A DNA stretch of 64,000 nt from VMCP01 sp964415065 (lineage in GTDB: Bacteria; Bacteroidota; Bacteroidia; NS11-12g; UBA955), in assembly GCA_964415065.1 (NCBI GenBank), contig CAYPYX010000004.1:27977-91976 (forward strand). Direction: 5' to 3'. Positions 34,240 through 43,382 of this stretch are shown piece after piece (the first letter of the stretch is position 1; each line of letters begins with the position of its first letter). The notes below the pieces were generated by a model. It had not been told where the DNA came from. It saw nothing but the letters and a program-made list of their open reading frames with translations, and did not search any database. A program made the translations under genes and the position numbers.

Positions 34240-35198
34240 TGCAATTGTTTCTAAAAAATACTTGGTTAAATTTTAATAAATTAAATCTAGCAGGGCTGTT
34301 TTCATCATCCAAATTAAAGTATGTCCTAATCATTTGTGTAGGGTTGTTAATTACCAAGACCCTTTCTGCTCAGGAAGACGATTTGCTGGCTGAGGAAGAA
34401 TCGTCGACTACTAAAACAGTTCAAAAAGTTGACTATGCATTTAAAACAACAAAAGTAATCAATTTGCAAAGTTTGGAAATTACCGATCCTGGAGTACTGG
34501 ATTTTAAAATGATGCACCGTTTTGGACCATTAAATTCTGGACCTTACAAAGCGTTTGGATTAGATTTAGCTACTGCTCGATTTGGATTTGAATATGGTAT
34601 TGTAAATAATTTGATGATTGCAGCCGGTCGTTCAAATGTTAACGGAAATAAAAACGTAGATGCACTGTTAAAGTATCGAATTTTGCATCAAAATACGACC
34701 AATAGTATCCCAATTTCGTTGGAATTTGTTGCCGGAACACAGTATTTGTTGGGAAGTCAATATGCTAATTCAACAGATCAACAACGTAGTTCATATTTTG
34801 GGCAAGTAATCATTGGTAGGAAAATGGATGAGGATTTCAGTATCATCCTTTCGCCCACTTTTCTCATGAACGCAACTTCAGCCATGGATAATACTCAACA
34901 ATGGGCTTTAGGGGTGGGAATGCGACATAAAATATCGGCAAGAAGTTCAATCAACTTAGAATATATCCCTGTTTTAACCAACAAAGGGACTATGGTAAAT
35001 AGTTTTTCTTTGGGGATGGATGTAGAAACCGGAGGACACGTGTTTCAGTTTCATGTAACTAATAGTGCGGGCCTCAATGAAGCTCAATTCATTAGTAATA
35101 CAAACGAAAGCTGGAAGGACAGAGGAATCCGATTCGGATTTAATTTGTCAAGGGTATTTACAGTGGTAAAACCTAAAACGTTTAAATCCCGTATGTAA
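34233..35198 (+). CDS. DUF5777 family outer-membrane beta-barrel protein (second copy)
   Basis: 321 residues. Either the ATG at 34233 or the one at 34239 (TAATG with the previous stop) could start it. A hydrophobic signal segment near residues 28-46 ends in LSAQ. The barrel shares landmarks with the preceding protein: DFKMMHRFGPLNSG, ARFGFEYGIVNNLMIAAGRSN, and a closing FGFNLSRVF. The two are diverged paralogues that may form a hetero-oligomer or alternate pores. The gene overlaps the convergent GT39-like gene by 17 bases, leaving no room for a terminator. Confidence 0.82.
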   Translation: MVMQLFLKNTWLNFNKLNLAGLFSSSKLKYVLIICVGLLITKTLSAQEDDLLAEEESSTTKTVQKVDYAFKTTKVINLQSLEITDPGVLDFKMMHRFGPLNSGPYKAFGLDLATARFGFEYGIVNNLMIAAGRSNVNGNKNVDALLKYRILHQNTTNSIPISLEFVAGTQYLLGSQYANSTDQQRSSYFGQVIIGRKMDEDFSIILSPTFLMNATSAMDNTQQWALGVGMRHKISARSSINLEYIPVLTNKGTMVNSFSLGMDVETGGHVFQFHVTNSAGLNEAQFISNTNESWKDRGIRFGFNLSRVFTVVKPKTFKSRM

Positions 35199-37599
35199 AC
35201 GGATTACCTGGCAAGATCTCAATTTCATAACTGCAATTTTCAAGATTCAGTAGGTCTCTGGATATTGAACCATTATTGGATTGCAAGGTTTCTGAAAATT
35301 CTAAACTCAATCTTAAACTAGAATTTTGATTCCATTCGGGAATATCAATTAGTTTTAATGTGAGATAAATACATGAGTCGTTTGAACCTTGTTCCCATCG
35401 ATAGTCGTATTGGATTTTTGCTTTATTAAATCCTTCCTTAAATAGTGCTGAAATCAATTTAATTGAATCCAATTTAGAATTCTTGGAGATGAATCGAATT
35501 CCAATTAAGTCATGGGGTTGAATTGAAAAGGATTTTAAATCGATGAAAATAGGTTCGATTGAGCGCAAGTTTAAGCGTTTGATCGACTTTTTATGCATCT
35601 TTTCAGCGACGCTTTTATTTGGGAAATCTTTATTTCCAACAACTGATTTGGATAATTCCTTATTGGCTGAGCTATTCTTTTTGGAAATAGAAACTTGTAG
35701 TTTTTCGGAATCGGGATTTACAAAACTCCTTGCCTTTGCAGTATTTCTAACGAAACATTGCATCTCTCCACCTACCGTTCGGTGAACCCAATATTTACGT
35801 CCCCAAGGCAAAGGAATTCTTCTGGAGCGGTGATTTAGAATATTAAGAACATTTAAATTGGAACCTGAATTCAAGGCCAGCACCAGCGTGTCAAATCCCC
35901 ACAAGCCAGCGGTCCAGTCTAACCACAGTTGATTGGGGTTGCTTTTACTTTCCGCTCTCGTTTTATTGAAATATACTTGGTTTGGGTACCTGATTTGTTC
36001 CGTTGAATGGTACTTGGATTGTTGCGTTGGAATCGAGTTAACTTCTAGTATCCTGGTTTTGGAGAGTGTATTGATTTCTAACGGGTTTGTTTCGTCTTTT
36101 GTGGGATGGTAGAGCGATTGAATAAAAAATAGGTTGTTGATGGTTTTTGGGTGCTGTAAAAAATGGGATTTATGATAGTTCAATACATCGATAGGGCCAT
36201 CGACTAAAATTTGAATTTGGGGTCGTTCATTCAATTTATAATTCTTTACAATTCGCAAGGGTTCTGCATATCGATCGTGGATGCGAATGTCTGCGAAATA
36301 CAATTTTTCATAATATGTGTTGTTCAGCAAAAGTAAAATGCTGCAGATTAAAATGAAGAAATTTACTATTGCACCTTTGGAATTTATTTGTTTATTGAAC
36401 AGGGTATATATTGTGTTTTTATTCGATGTTTCAATTGGACTTTCTTTAAAGTTTTTTATAGTTTGATTTTGAACTTTTGAACCAATTGGGTTAAAAGTAA
36501 AGTTATTTTCAGATGAGCTTTGATTGTGAAAATCAGTTGTTATAGCTGAATGTTTCGATTGAAGCTGTTGTATTTTTTGGTTGATTAAATTTAAAAAAGC
36601 AACCAACATTTCAGTAAAAAAGGAAATCAACAAGGGAAATGCGAAGTACAGGGCATTGTGCTGTAACACAGGTTTTCGGAAAATGGAATACGCAAATAAA
36701 ACTATAAATACCAGGAACCAAGTAAGGAAGTGTTTAATGAAAATGCTATTCCATTTTGGTGGAATCAGAATTAATCTCAAAGCAAAAACGAAAAAGAAAA
36801 CCCATTGAATCCAGATATTATTTCCGGTAATGTATTGTAAATGCTCCCAAAAGAACTGCCAAGATGGTTTTCCCAACCAATTTAATCCCGCTAATTGAAA
36901 TTGATGTTGGATAATAAGTAGCTGAGGTAAATTAACAATGATTGCAATCGCGGCTATTTTAATAAATGTATTGGAGGATTTAAATCCGAAATCCCATCCC
37001 CAAGAAACCCAAAAGAACATTAAGCCAGTCAGTAAAGCGAAATAATGAATATAACCCAATAACCCTAAAAAAATACCCGTCCAAATCCAAGAAGAAGATT
37101 TACTTTTTAGTTGTTCAAAATGATATAAAAAGATCATTAATACGAAATATCCTGGAGCATAAGGCCTTAGCCAAGATCCCAAACTAAGAGGCCACCACAT
37201 CAACGAAATGAATGCATATCCAAACATAGATATCCAGTTGGCTATATGTTCTTCACAACCTTGGCCCTTAGCCACTTTATACAACCATTTCTTGAAATAA
37301 ATATTTCCTAAAACGGTAAATAATACCCAAATCAATCGAAAAAATAATGGCGACCAACCCCCAAAATGCGTGCCTAACCAAATAAAGGTTTGAATTCCAG
37401 CAGGATGTCCGTCGGGTAAAACTCCCAAATTAATATGTTGAATAAAATTCTCAGATTGATTGGCTCGTAGAATGGAAGAGAGCTCATCAGAATCAAAATC
37501 TGAAACCCAAGCCGAAAAGAGTAATAAGCTGCTGCTAATTAAAAATAGAGTGGTAAAACTTAAAGTCAGTATTGCCTTAAAGAAGCGGGCGTGATTCAT
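35182..37599 (-). CDS. Polytopic membrane protein, GT39-like glycosyltransferase
   Basis: 805 residues. Around ten to twelve hydrophobic helices fill residues 10-440. The first periplasmic loop carries DFDSDELSSI, the acidic motif used by lipid-linked-sugar-dependent GT-C enzymes, and HINLGVLPDGHPAG fits the same loop. The C-terminal third (about 450-805) is soluble and probably periplasmic. The sugar donor would be a polyprenyl-phosphate sugar. The acceptor could be a protein or glycolipid. Its ATG overlaps the stop of the upstream gene (TAATG). The long tail has no family I recognise. Confidence 0.7.
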   Translation of the reverse strand: MNHARFFKAILTLSFTTLFLISSSLLLFSAWVSDFDSDELSSILRANQSENFIQHINLGVLPDGHPAGIQTFIWLGTHFGGWSPLFFRLIWVLFTVLGNIYFKKWLYKVAKGQGCEEHIANWISMFGYAFISLMWWPLSLGSWLRPYAPGYFVLMIFLYHFEQLKSKSSSWIWTGIFLGLLGYIHYFALLTGLMFFWVSWGWDFGFKSSNTFIKIAAIAIIVNLPQLLIIQHQFQLAGLNWLGKPSWQFFWEHLQYITGNNIWIQWVFFFVFALRLILIPPKWNSIFIKHFLTWFLVFIVLFAYSIFRKPVLQHNALYFAFPLLISFFTEMLVAFLNLINQKIQQLQSKHSAITTDFHNQSSSENNFTFNPIGSKVQNQTIKNFKESPIETSNKNTIYTLFNKQINSKGAIVNFFILICSILLLLNNTYYEKLYFADIRIHDRYAEPLRIVKNYKLNERPQIQILVDGPIDVLNYHKSHFLQHPKTINNLFFIQSLYHPTKDETNPLEINTLSKTRILEVNSIPTQQSKYHSTEQIRYPNQVYFNKTRAESKSNPNQLWLDWTAGLWGFDTLVLALNSGSNLNVLNILNHRSRRIPLPWGRKYWVHRTVGGEMQCFVRNTAKARSFVNPDSEKLQVSISKKNSSANKELSKSVVGNKDFPNKSVAEKMHKKSIKRLNLRSIEPIFIDLKSFSIQPHDLIGIRFISKNSKLDSIKLISALFKEGFNKAKIQYDYRWEQGSNDSCIYLTLKLIDIPEWNQNSSLRLSLEFSETLQSNNGSISRDLLNLENCSYEIEILPGNPFTYGI

Positions 37600-38867
37600 T
37601 AGGTTTTCTGCTTGGATTTTTGAGCTGATGGGAACAGAATATTATTCAGAATTAATCGATATCCGGGACTGTTCGGGTGCAAATTCAAATCGGTAGGGGG
37701 CTCGCCAACGTGATGTTGGTAATCCTCAGGATCATGTCCTCCAAAAAAAGTCCAAGTCCCTTTTCCCATTTCACCGTGAATATATCGTGCTTCACCTAGC
37801 AGCGCGTTCTCACCCATGACTAAAACATCACTCTTGATTAAATCTTTGTTGTAAGCTGTGGTTTGTCCCATGAATCCTCGGATGGTACGAGTATGATTTT
37901 GACACAGAATACTTGGAATTAAGTCCCATTTTGCAGAATAATCAAATAAGGTAAATAAATCGGTTTCCTCAGTAACACCGCGTTTGGCAGGATCGACGTC
38001 GATGTTGGAAAATTCATATACATAAGGACTGGTTTCTAACTTGAAGTTTTTGAAAGCGAAACATGGATCGTAGTCGAGCTTTTGTTGAGCCATAGGATCT
38101 GCTGGATCTCCATCAAAAACGGATTCGCAAATATCGGTCCCTTGGGCACTGAGAGTAATATCGTAGGTATCGGTAGCGGAGCACATAGCAAAAAGGAAAC
38201 CTCCTCCCAAGCAGAAGTCTCGAATTTTTAAAGTAACCGCAGTTTTCAATTCTCTTACACTTTGAAATCCATGTTTCATGGCCATGCTTTCAGCTTCTTT
38301 TACTTCAGAAACATACCAAGGTGCATTGGCATAAGAAGCCCAGAATTTCCCAAATTGACCGGTGAAATCTTCATGATGCAAGTGCAGCCAATCGTATTCG
38401 GCGAGTTTTCCTTCGAGAACTTCATCGTCGAACACCACAGAATACGGAATTTCAGCATAGGTTAAAACCATGGTTACTGCATCGTCCCAAGGCTGTTTAG
38501 TCTTAGGTGAATACACCGCTATTTTCGGTGCATTGAGCAGTTTGACCATATTCATATTCACCGAAGGATTGGAAATTTCTGATTCAATTCGTTCGGCTTC
38601 AATCTCTGAAATTACAGAATACGATACGCCTCGTGTTTTACATTCCGTTTCCAAGGAGGATTGATATTTTGTCATAAAACTTCCCCCCTGATAATTAAGC
38701 AGCCACAATACTTCTGCTTTTTGTTTATCGAGCAACCAAAAAGCAATACCGTAGGATTTCAAATGATTTTTTTGAGTTTCGTCCATGGGGATGAGGATTC
38801 GGTTAGCACGTAAACTCCCCAGTGAAAAAACCATTAAATAAAACAATACTAGCAATCTACTTCTCAT
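37599..38867 (-). CDS. Exported protein of the family usually named 'asparagine synthetase B' in Bacteroidota
   Basis: About 422 residues from the ATG at 38867, which overlaps the fluC stop (ATGA). Signal peptide of about 21 residues. The body has LIPMDETQKNHLKSYGIA, KIAVYSPKTKQPWDDAV, the HLHHEDFTGQFGKFW block and DFCLGGGFLFAMCSA. These features recur in a Bacteroidota family that databases often label asparagine synthetase B. No glutaminase Cys1, PP-loop or synthetase domain is visible. The fold instead resembles class I glutamine-amidotransferase-like or ThuA-like proteins. A secreted location also argues against asparagine synthesis. True function unknown. Confidence 0.65.
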   Translation of the reverse strand: MRSRLLVLFYLMVFSLGSLRANRILIPMDETQKNHLKSYGIAFWLLDKQKAEVLWLLNYQGGSFMTKYQSSLETECKTRGVSYSVISEIEAERIESEISNPSVNMNMVKLLNAPKIAVYSPKTKQPWDDAVTMVLTYAEIPYSVVFDDEVLEGKLAEYDWLHLHHEDFTGQFGKFWASYANAPWYVSEVKEAESMAMKHGFQSVRELKTAVTLKIRDFCLGGGFLFAMCSATDTYDITLSAQGTDICESVFDGDPADPMAQQKLDYDPCFAFKNFKLETSPYVYEFSNIDVDPAKRGVTEETDLFTLFDYSAKWDLIPSILCQNHTRTIRGFMGQTTAYNKDLIKSDVLVMGENALLGEARYIHGEMGKGTWTFFGGHDPEDYQHHVGEPPTDLNLHPNSPGYRLILNNILFPSAQKSKQKT

Positions 38868-39226
38868 ACAATTTGAGCGGATTTTTGACCTAACCATACG
38901 AGGAATATACCCAAAATAAGTGATATCAAACCATATAAAACGCCCAATGTTATTTGTTTTTCGTTGAAGTAACGCATCAATTCCAATCCTAAACCAGAAA
39001 ATGTGGTTAATCCACCTAAAAAACCAGTAATTGCTAATGCTTTTATTGCATCAGAGTCGATTTTCATCCATAGAAAACCGATCAAAAAACATCCCAACAT
39101 ATTCACAGAAAAGGTAGCATACGCGAATTGTCCGGTTTGAAATGGGATAAATTTACCCATTACCCCGCGCACGATACTTCCTAACGCTCCGCCGAGAGCA
39201 GTAAGTAAATAAAATTGGAAACTCAT
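38864..39226 (-). CDS. crcB: Fluoride channel FluC/CrcB
   Basis: 120 residues from the ATG at 39226, the normal size. The longer frame to 39298 would add 24 polar residues and overlap the divergent gene. Four transmembrane helices carry the family motifs GGALGSIVR, NMLGCFLIGF and GFLGGLTTFSGLGLE, the last with the Na+-site and Phe-box region. Two antiparallel subunits form the dual pores that export fluoride. No fluoride riboswitch is evident upstream. The 59 bases to the divergent reductase start contain a plus-strand -7 box. Confidence 0.93.
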   Translation of the reverse strand: MSFQFYLLTALGGALGSIVRGVMGKFIPFQTGQFAYATFSVNMLGCFLIGFLWMKIDSDAIKALAITGFLGGLTTFSGLGLELMRYFNEKQITLGVLYGLISLILGIFLVWLGQKSAQIV

Positions 39227-39250
39227 GACTGCGAAAATAGGACATTTTGT

Positions 39251-39258
39251 TAATTTTG
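39251..39258 (+). promoter_or_regulatory. Candidate -7 box (TAATTTTG) of the reductase gene
   Basis: TAnnTTTG match 27 bases before the ATG at 39286, in the 59-base divergent region with crcB. No -33 box is apparent. Confidence 0.4.
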
Positions 39259-39285
39259 TTGAGTCACCCATACGCAAGTAGAAGC

Positions 39286-39990
39286 ATGCAAAACGCATTT
39301 CCTCATATCCTCACTCAAATTATTTCGGAATCACCTCGTGTAAAACGTTTTTTTTTGAAGAGAAAAGACGATCAACCTATTACGTTTTTGAGCGGACAAT
39401 TTGTAATGATATTTAATGATTCGTTTGAATTAGAGAATCAAAGTAGGTCGTATTCTATTGCTTCGGTAACCAACACAGTTTCAGAATTAGAATTGTGTAT
39501 TGTGTTGAATGAGTCGGGAAAATTCACCCCGTGGTTATTTTCATTGGAGGTGGGACAGGAGCTGATGGTCTCTGAACCTCAGGGTAGTTTTGTTTTTCGG
39601 GGGATAGATACACCGATTAAGCATGTTTTTGTTTGCACCGGAACGGGAATAGCACCGTTTAGAAGCATGATTCAAGATTCATTATTGCAAGGATGCGACA
39701 CGGTATTGGTTTTTGGAAATCGCTGGAGGGAAGATGTATTGTATTGGGAACATTGGAACACACTACAAGAACATAACCCATTATTTCGATTTATTCCCGT
39801 ATTAAGCAGGGAAGAAGTTCCTTTATGCAAAACAGGATATGTTCATCCGCATTATGAGCGAGAACTAAAAGGATTAGAAGATGCTCGTATATATGTTTGT
39901 GGCTGGAAAGACATGTGCATTGAAACACGTGATCGATTAAAAGAGTTGGGTTTCAATCGTCGACAGTATTTTTTTGAACAATACGACTGA
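39286..39990 (+). CDS. FAD-dependent ferredoxin/flavodoxin-NADP+ reductase-like protein
   Basis: About 234 residues from the ATG at 39286. A TTG start at 39247 would lie over the promoter. The N-terminal FAD barrel has RSYSIAS (RxYS) and the C-terminal NAD(P) domain has VCTGTGIAPFRSMIQD and YVCGWKDMC. No iron-sulfur domain is fused. Such enzymes move electrons between NAD(P)H and ferredoxin or flavodoxin. Length matches the bacterial Fpr group. Partner and direction unknown. Confidence 0.85.
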   Translation: MQNAFPHILTQIISESPRVKRFFLKRKDDQPITFLSGQFVMIFNDSFELENQSRSYSIASVTNTVSELELCIVLNESGKFTPWLFSLEVGQELMVSEPQGSFVFRGIDTPIKHVFVCTGTGIAPFRSMIQDSLLQGCDTVLVFGNRWREDVLYWEHWNTLQEHNPLFRFIPVLSREEVPLCKTGYVHPHYERELKGLEDARIYVCGWKDMCIETRDRLKELGFNRRQYFFEQYD

Positions 39991-40127
39991 TTTATTTTGG
40001 TATTCTTGATTTTAGGTGTATAATTGCACTGTTTTTATCATGGATTTCGTTCGAAATTCAATGAATCCCCAAAACGTTTATCTACTTTAATTGAATTACC
40101 CAATACTTATTATTGAATTTGTGATAT

Positions 40128-42071
40128 ATGACAAAATCGCCTGATTTTGCTAAAATGAGTGTTGCAGAACTTCGCACTCTGGCAGCTGCTTTGGAAATTT
40201 CCGGAGCAGAAAAAATGAAAAAAAATGAACTTGTTTCCGCAATGAATGATGTGGCAAACTCAGAAAATTCTGATGCTAATCCTTCAAGAGTGGATCAAAC
40301 AGCGCAAGCTGAAACTCAGATTCAACCTGATTTAGTTGCTGAAAGCTCGCAAAATCCAGTGGTTGAAACCACCAGAGAGCCTAGCGAAGGTTCAGATGGA
40401 AAACAAAAAAGAAAAAGAATGTCGGTTCCAGTAAAGGAAAAGGCGGCAGATCGTAAAAATTCGAATGATTCTAAATTTGATGATTTGGCATCTCGAATTC
40501 AACAACGAACCAGCAATGTGGTTCGCGAAGCTTCAGCTGAATTACGTGCCGAAAACACATCCCCCGAAATCCAAACGAATACAAATAATTCGATTGTTGC
40601 CAATACTGTTGAAAACGCAGAATCGAAAGAAGTGGTTAACGAGAATGGTCAACGCAATGAACAGCGAAATGACCCAAGAAATAACCGTAGAAAAGGAAAA
40701 AAAGATTTTAAATCCAACGACCGAAATTCCAATAACGAATCTAGTTCTGTTGAATTAAATGAGAATTCCGTTGAAACAAATAACGGTAGTTCTTCAGAAA
40801 CATCAAGCGAGGGTGCTACTGAATCAGAAATCAAATCTGGTGAGAACAGACATCCACGCGATCATAAAAGAGATCCAAAGCATAACAAACCTGAGAAACC
40901 CGCTGAAACCGAAGAAGAGAAACGCAAACGCGAATTGATGGCGGTTTTAATGGAAATGGAAGGTGTGGTTACCACTCAAGGGGTTTTAGAAACGGTTCCT
41001 GATGGTTATGGATTTTTACGTTCACCGGATTATCATTACATGGCTTCGCCCGATGATGTATATGTACCCGGTTTTATGATCAAACAAAATGGACTGAAAA
41101 CCGGTGATACGATTAAAGGTACGATTCGTCCACCTAAAGACAACGAAAAGTACTTCTGTTTGGTGAAAATTGAATCGGTAAACGGAAAAACTCCAGAAGA
41201 AGTAAGAGATCGTGTTGCGTTTGAGCACCTAACTCCGTTGTTTCCCAATGAAAAATTGAATCTATGCGATAATCCCAAGCATTTTTCTAATCGTATTATC
41301 GATTTGATCTCGCCTATTGGTAAAGGTCAACGAGGATTGATTGTTGCTCAACCCAAGACAGGTAAAACGTGGTTACTTCAAGGAATAGCTAACGCTATCG
41401 CTAAAAATCATCCTGAAGTTTACATGATCATTTTATTGATTGATGAACGTCCGGAAGAAGTAACAGATATGGCCAGAAATGTGCGTGCAGAAGTAGTGGC
41501 AAGTACATTTGATGAACCTGCAGAAAAGCATGTTAAATTAACCAATATTGTTTTGGAAAAAGCAAAACGTTTGGTAGAATGTGGTCACGATGTGGTGATA
41601 TTATTGGATTCTATTACCCGTTTGGCACGTGCATTCAATACGGTACAGCCCGCTTCTGGAAAAATATTATCGGGTGGTGTGGATGCAAATGCATTGCACA
41701 AACCAAAAAGATTCTTTGGAGCTGCAAGAAATATTGAAAATGGAGGATCACTAACTATCATTGCAACGGCTTTAACTGATACGGGTTCTAAAATGGATGA
41801 GGTTATTTTCGAAGAATTCAAGGGTACAGGTAATATGGAATTGCAATTGGATAGACGTTTGGCAAACAAACGAATTTTCCCATCAATTGATATTCTATCC
41901 TCCAGTACTCGAAGAGAAGATCTGTTGGTAGATAAAACAACTTTGCAACGAATGTGGGTTTTGAGAAACCATTTGGCCGATATGAATCCCGAGGAAGCCA
42001 TGAATACATTCCTGAAATACATGAACAATACCCAAGATAATTTGGAGTTTTTGGTGAGCATGAATGGTTAA
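40128..42071 (+). CDS. rho: Transcription termination factor Rho with long N-terminal insertion
   Basis: 647 residues against about 420 in E. coli. The Rho_N helical domain comes first (residues 1-42, SVAELRTLAAALEIS). A highly polar, charged, Asn/Ser/Glu/Lys-rich disordered insertion fills about 43-265. The cold-shock RNA-binding domain follows (GYGFLRSPDYHYMASPDDVYV), then the RecA-like ATPase with Walker A PKTGKTWL (about 407) and LLIDERPEEVTDM. The hexameric helicase ends untranslated transcripts. Similar insertions occur in other Bacteroidota Rho proteins and have been linked to RNA binding or phase separation, though this copy is unstudied. A TCCCCCGAAA word lies within the insertion (40560). 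Confidence 0.95.
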   Translation: MTKSPDFAKMSVAELRTLAAALEISGAEKMKKNELVSAMNDVANSENSDANPSRVDQTAQAETQIQPDLVAESSQNPVVETTREPSEGSDGKQKRKRMSVPVKEKAADRKNSNDSKFDDLASRIQQRTSNVVREASAELRAENTSPEIQTNTNNSIVANTVENAESKEVVNENGQRNEQRNDPRNNRRKGKKDFKSNDRNSNNESSSVELNENSVETNNGSSSETSSEGATESEIKSGENRHPRDHKRDPKHNKPEKPAETEEEKRKRELMAVLMEMEGVVTTQGVLETVPDGYGFLRSPDYHYMASPDDVYVPGFMIKQNGLKTGDTIKGTIRPPKDNEKYFCLVKIESVNGKTPEEVRDRVAFEHLTPLFPNEKLNLCDNPKHFSNRIIDLISPIGKGQRGLIVAQPKTGKTWLLQGIANAIAKNHPEVYMIILLIDERPEEVTDMARNVRAEVVASTFDEPAEKHVKLTNIVLEKAKRLVECGHDVVILLDSITRLARAFNTVQPASGKILSGGVDANALHKPKRFFGAARNIENGGSLTIIATALTDTGSKMDEVIFEEFKGTGNMELQLDRRLANKRIFPSIDILSSSTRREDLLVDKTTLQRMWVLRNHLADMNPEEAMNTFLKYMNNTQDNLEFLVSMNG

Positions 42072-42192
42072 AATTTGGGAAATTGCTTAGTTTGTTTAAT
42101 TTTACATACAATAAAAATAACGTTGTTAAAATGTGAATAAACTGGAACAAGTGTAATGTTTTGTTGAAGTAATTTTACCACCGAATAGACGC

Positions 42193-42540
42193 ATGGACAA
42201 ACCGAAAGTTGTAATCGATTATGCAAAGCTCACTCCTGAGTTGAATGAGCTTTTTAATGAAACGTATCCTAATGGTATTGTGGGACATACAATTCGTTAT
42301 CCCAATTCCAAAGGAGAAATCGTTACTTCAGTGAGACTAGAAACCGAAGACAAAATTTACTTGGTGAAGTTAAGCACAAGAGCCAAAGAGGTACTGTCGG
42401 ATGAGGATTTGGATGAAATGATTCGTCCTCTTTCTAAAGGAGTAGGTGAAGAAGAGCCCGAGGTAGAATCTGACGATGATGACGATGAGAAATCTTCATC
42501 TCGTGCAGATGATCCTGATACAGATGAAGATGACGACTAA
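42193..42540 (+). CDS. Small protein with an acidic tail, unknown function
   Basis: 115 residues. A compact N-terminal part (about 1-80, opening VVIDYAKLTPELNELFNETYP) looks like an alpha/beta domain. The tail from about 85 is almost wholly Asp, Glu and Ser. I believe similar short acidic proteins are widespread in Bacteroidota, but I do not know a function. The acidic tail would allow DNA mimicry or binding to basic proteins, which is speculation. The following SDR gene begins inside its last codons. Confidence 0.7.
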   Translation: MDKPKVVIDYAKLTPELNELFNETYPNGIVGHTIRYPNSKGEIVTSVRLETEDKIYLVKLSTRAKEVLSDEDLDEMIRPLSKGVGEEEPEVESDDDDDEKSSSRADDPDTDEDDD

Positions 42541-43243
42541 TCGGATTGCATTAGTTACTGGCGCGAGCAGAGGAATCGGAAAGTATGTAGCATTAGAATT
42601 AGCGAACAAAGGATTTAATTTAGTTCTTTGTTCTAGAAACATTGCGCAACTACGAGAAACTCAGCAGCTGATTCAAGCAACTCATCCCGAGATAAAAATT
42701 GATATTCATGTTGCAGATCTTTCTACCGAATGGGGATGCCAATCTTTGGTAGACTTTTATCGTAACTTACATAATAATTTAACGGTATTGGTCAACAATG
42801 CTGGTGTTTTTTTGCCAGGCACTCTGATGGAGGAAGATTCTAATCAAATGAAACTTCAAATGGATTTGAATTTCTTTTCAGCGTATCACATTACGAAAGG
42901 TCTTTGGGATCTGTTGAAAATAACTCCGAGAGCCCACGTATTTAATATGTGCTCCATTGCAAGTATTACAGCTTATGCTGCAGGTGGCGGTTATTCGGTA
43001 TCTAAATTCGCTTTGTTGGGCTTTTCTAAATCACTGAGACTAGAGGGAATTCCCCATCAGATCGCTGTTAGCGCCGTTTTACCAGGTGCAACTCTAACGG
43101 ATTCTTGGGCTGGTGTCGATTTGCCTGAATCTCGTTTCATGAGACCCGAGGATGTGGCCTTGGTAATTAGCAATGCATTTGATATCAATGAACAAACGGT
43201 TATGGAGGAAATTATTATTCGTCCAGTTTTGGGGGATATTTAA
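42530..43243 (+). CDS. Short-chain dehydrogenase/reductase
   Basis: About 237 residues from the ATG at 42530. 42524 is an equally close alternative, while the longer frame from 42476 is coded by the acidic tail of the previous gene. Classical SDR motifs are complete: TGASRGIG for the cofactor, NNAG, the catalytic Ser before YSVSK (Tyr-x-x-x-Lys) and the PGATLTD segment. It belongs to the KR/FabG-like group of NAD(P)H-dependent ketoreductases, with substrate unknown. It overlaps the previous gene by 11 bases. The stop follows a TTTTGGGGGA word. Confidence 0.88.
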   Translation: MTTNRIALVTGASRGIGKYVALELANKGFNLVLCSRNIAQLRETQQLIQATHPEIKIDIHVADLSTEWGCQSLVDFYRNLHNNLTVLVNNAGVFLPGTLMEEDSNQMKLQMDLNFFSAYHITKGLWDLLKITPRAHVFNMCSIASITAYAAGGGYSVSKFALLGFSKSLRLEGIPHQIAVSAVLPGATLTDSWAGVDLPESRFMRPEDVALVISNAFDINEQTVMEEIIIRPVLGDI

Positions 43244-43341
43244 TTTTTTAAAGGTTTCGAGGGATGTGTTTTCTGTAAGTATTTAGACATAATTCACTAA
43301 TTACACGCCCGTAACCAATCTAAATTTTAGTTAGAATTGTT

Positions 43342-43349
43342 TATATTTG
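43342..43349 (+). promoter_or_regulatory. Candidate -7 box (TATATTTG) of the T9SS cargo gene
   Basis: Good TAnnTTTG match followed by T, 33 bases before the ATG. The -33 region is only A/T-rich. Confidence 0.45.
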
Positions 43350-43382
43350 TAAAACTAATCAAGATTTAAAACATAAATTATA

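Noticed and set aside
39227..39285. Fluoride riboswitch between crcB and the reductase gene
   Set aside because: The region is too short and lacks the conserved crcB-motif elements.
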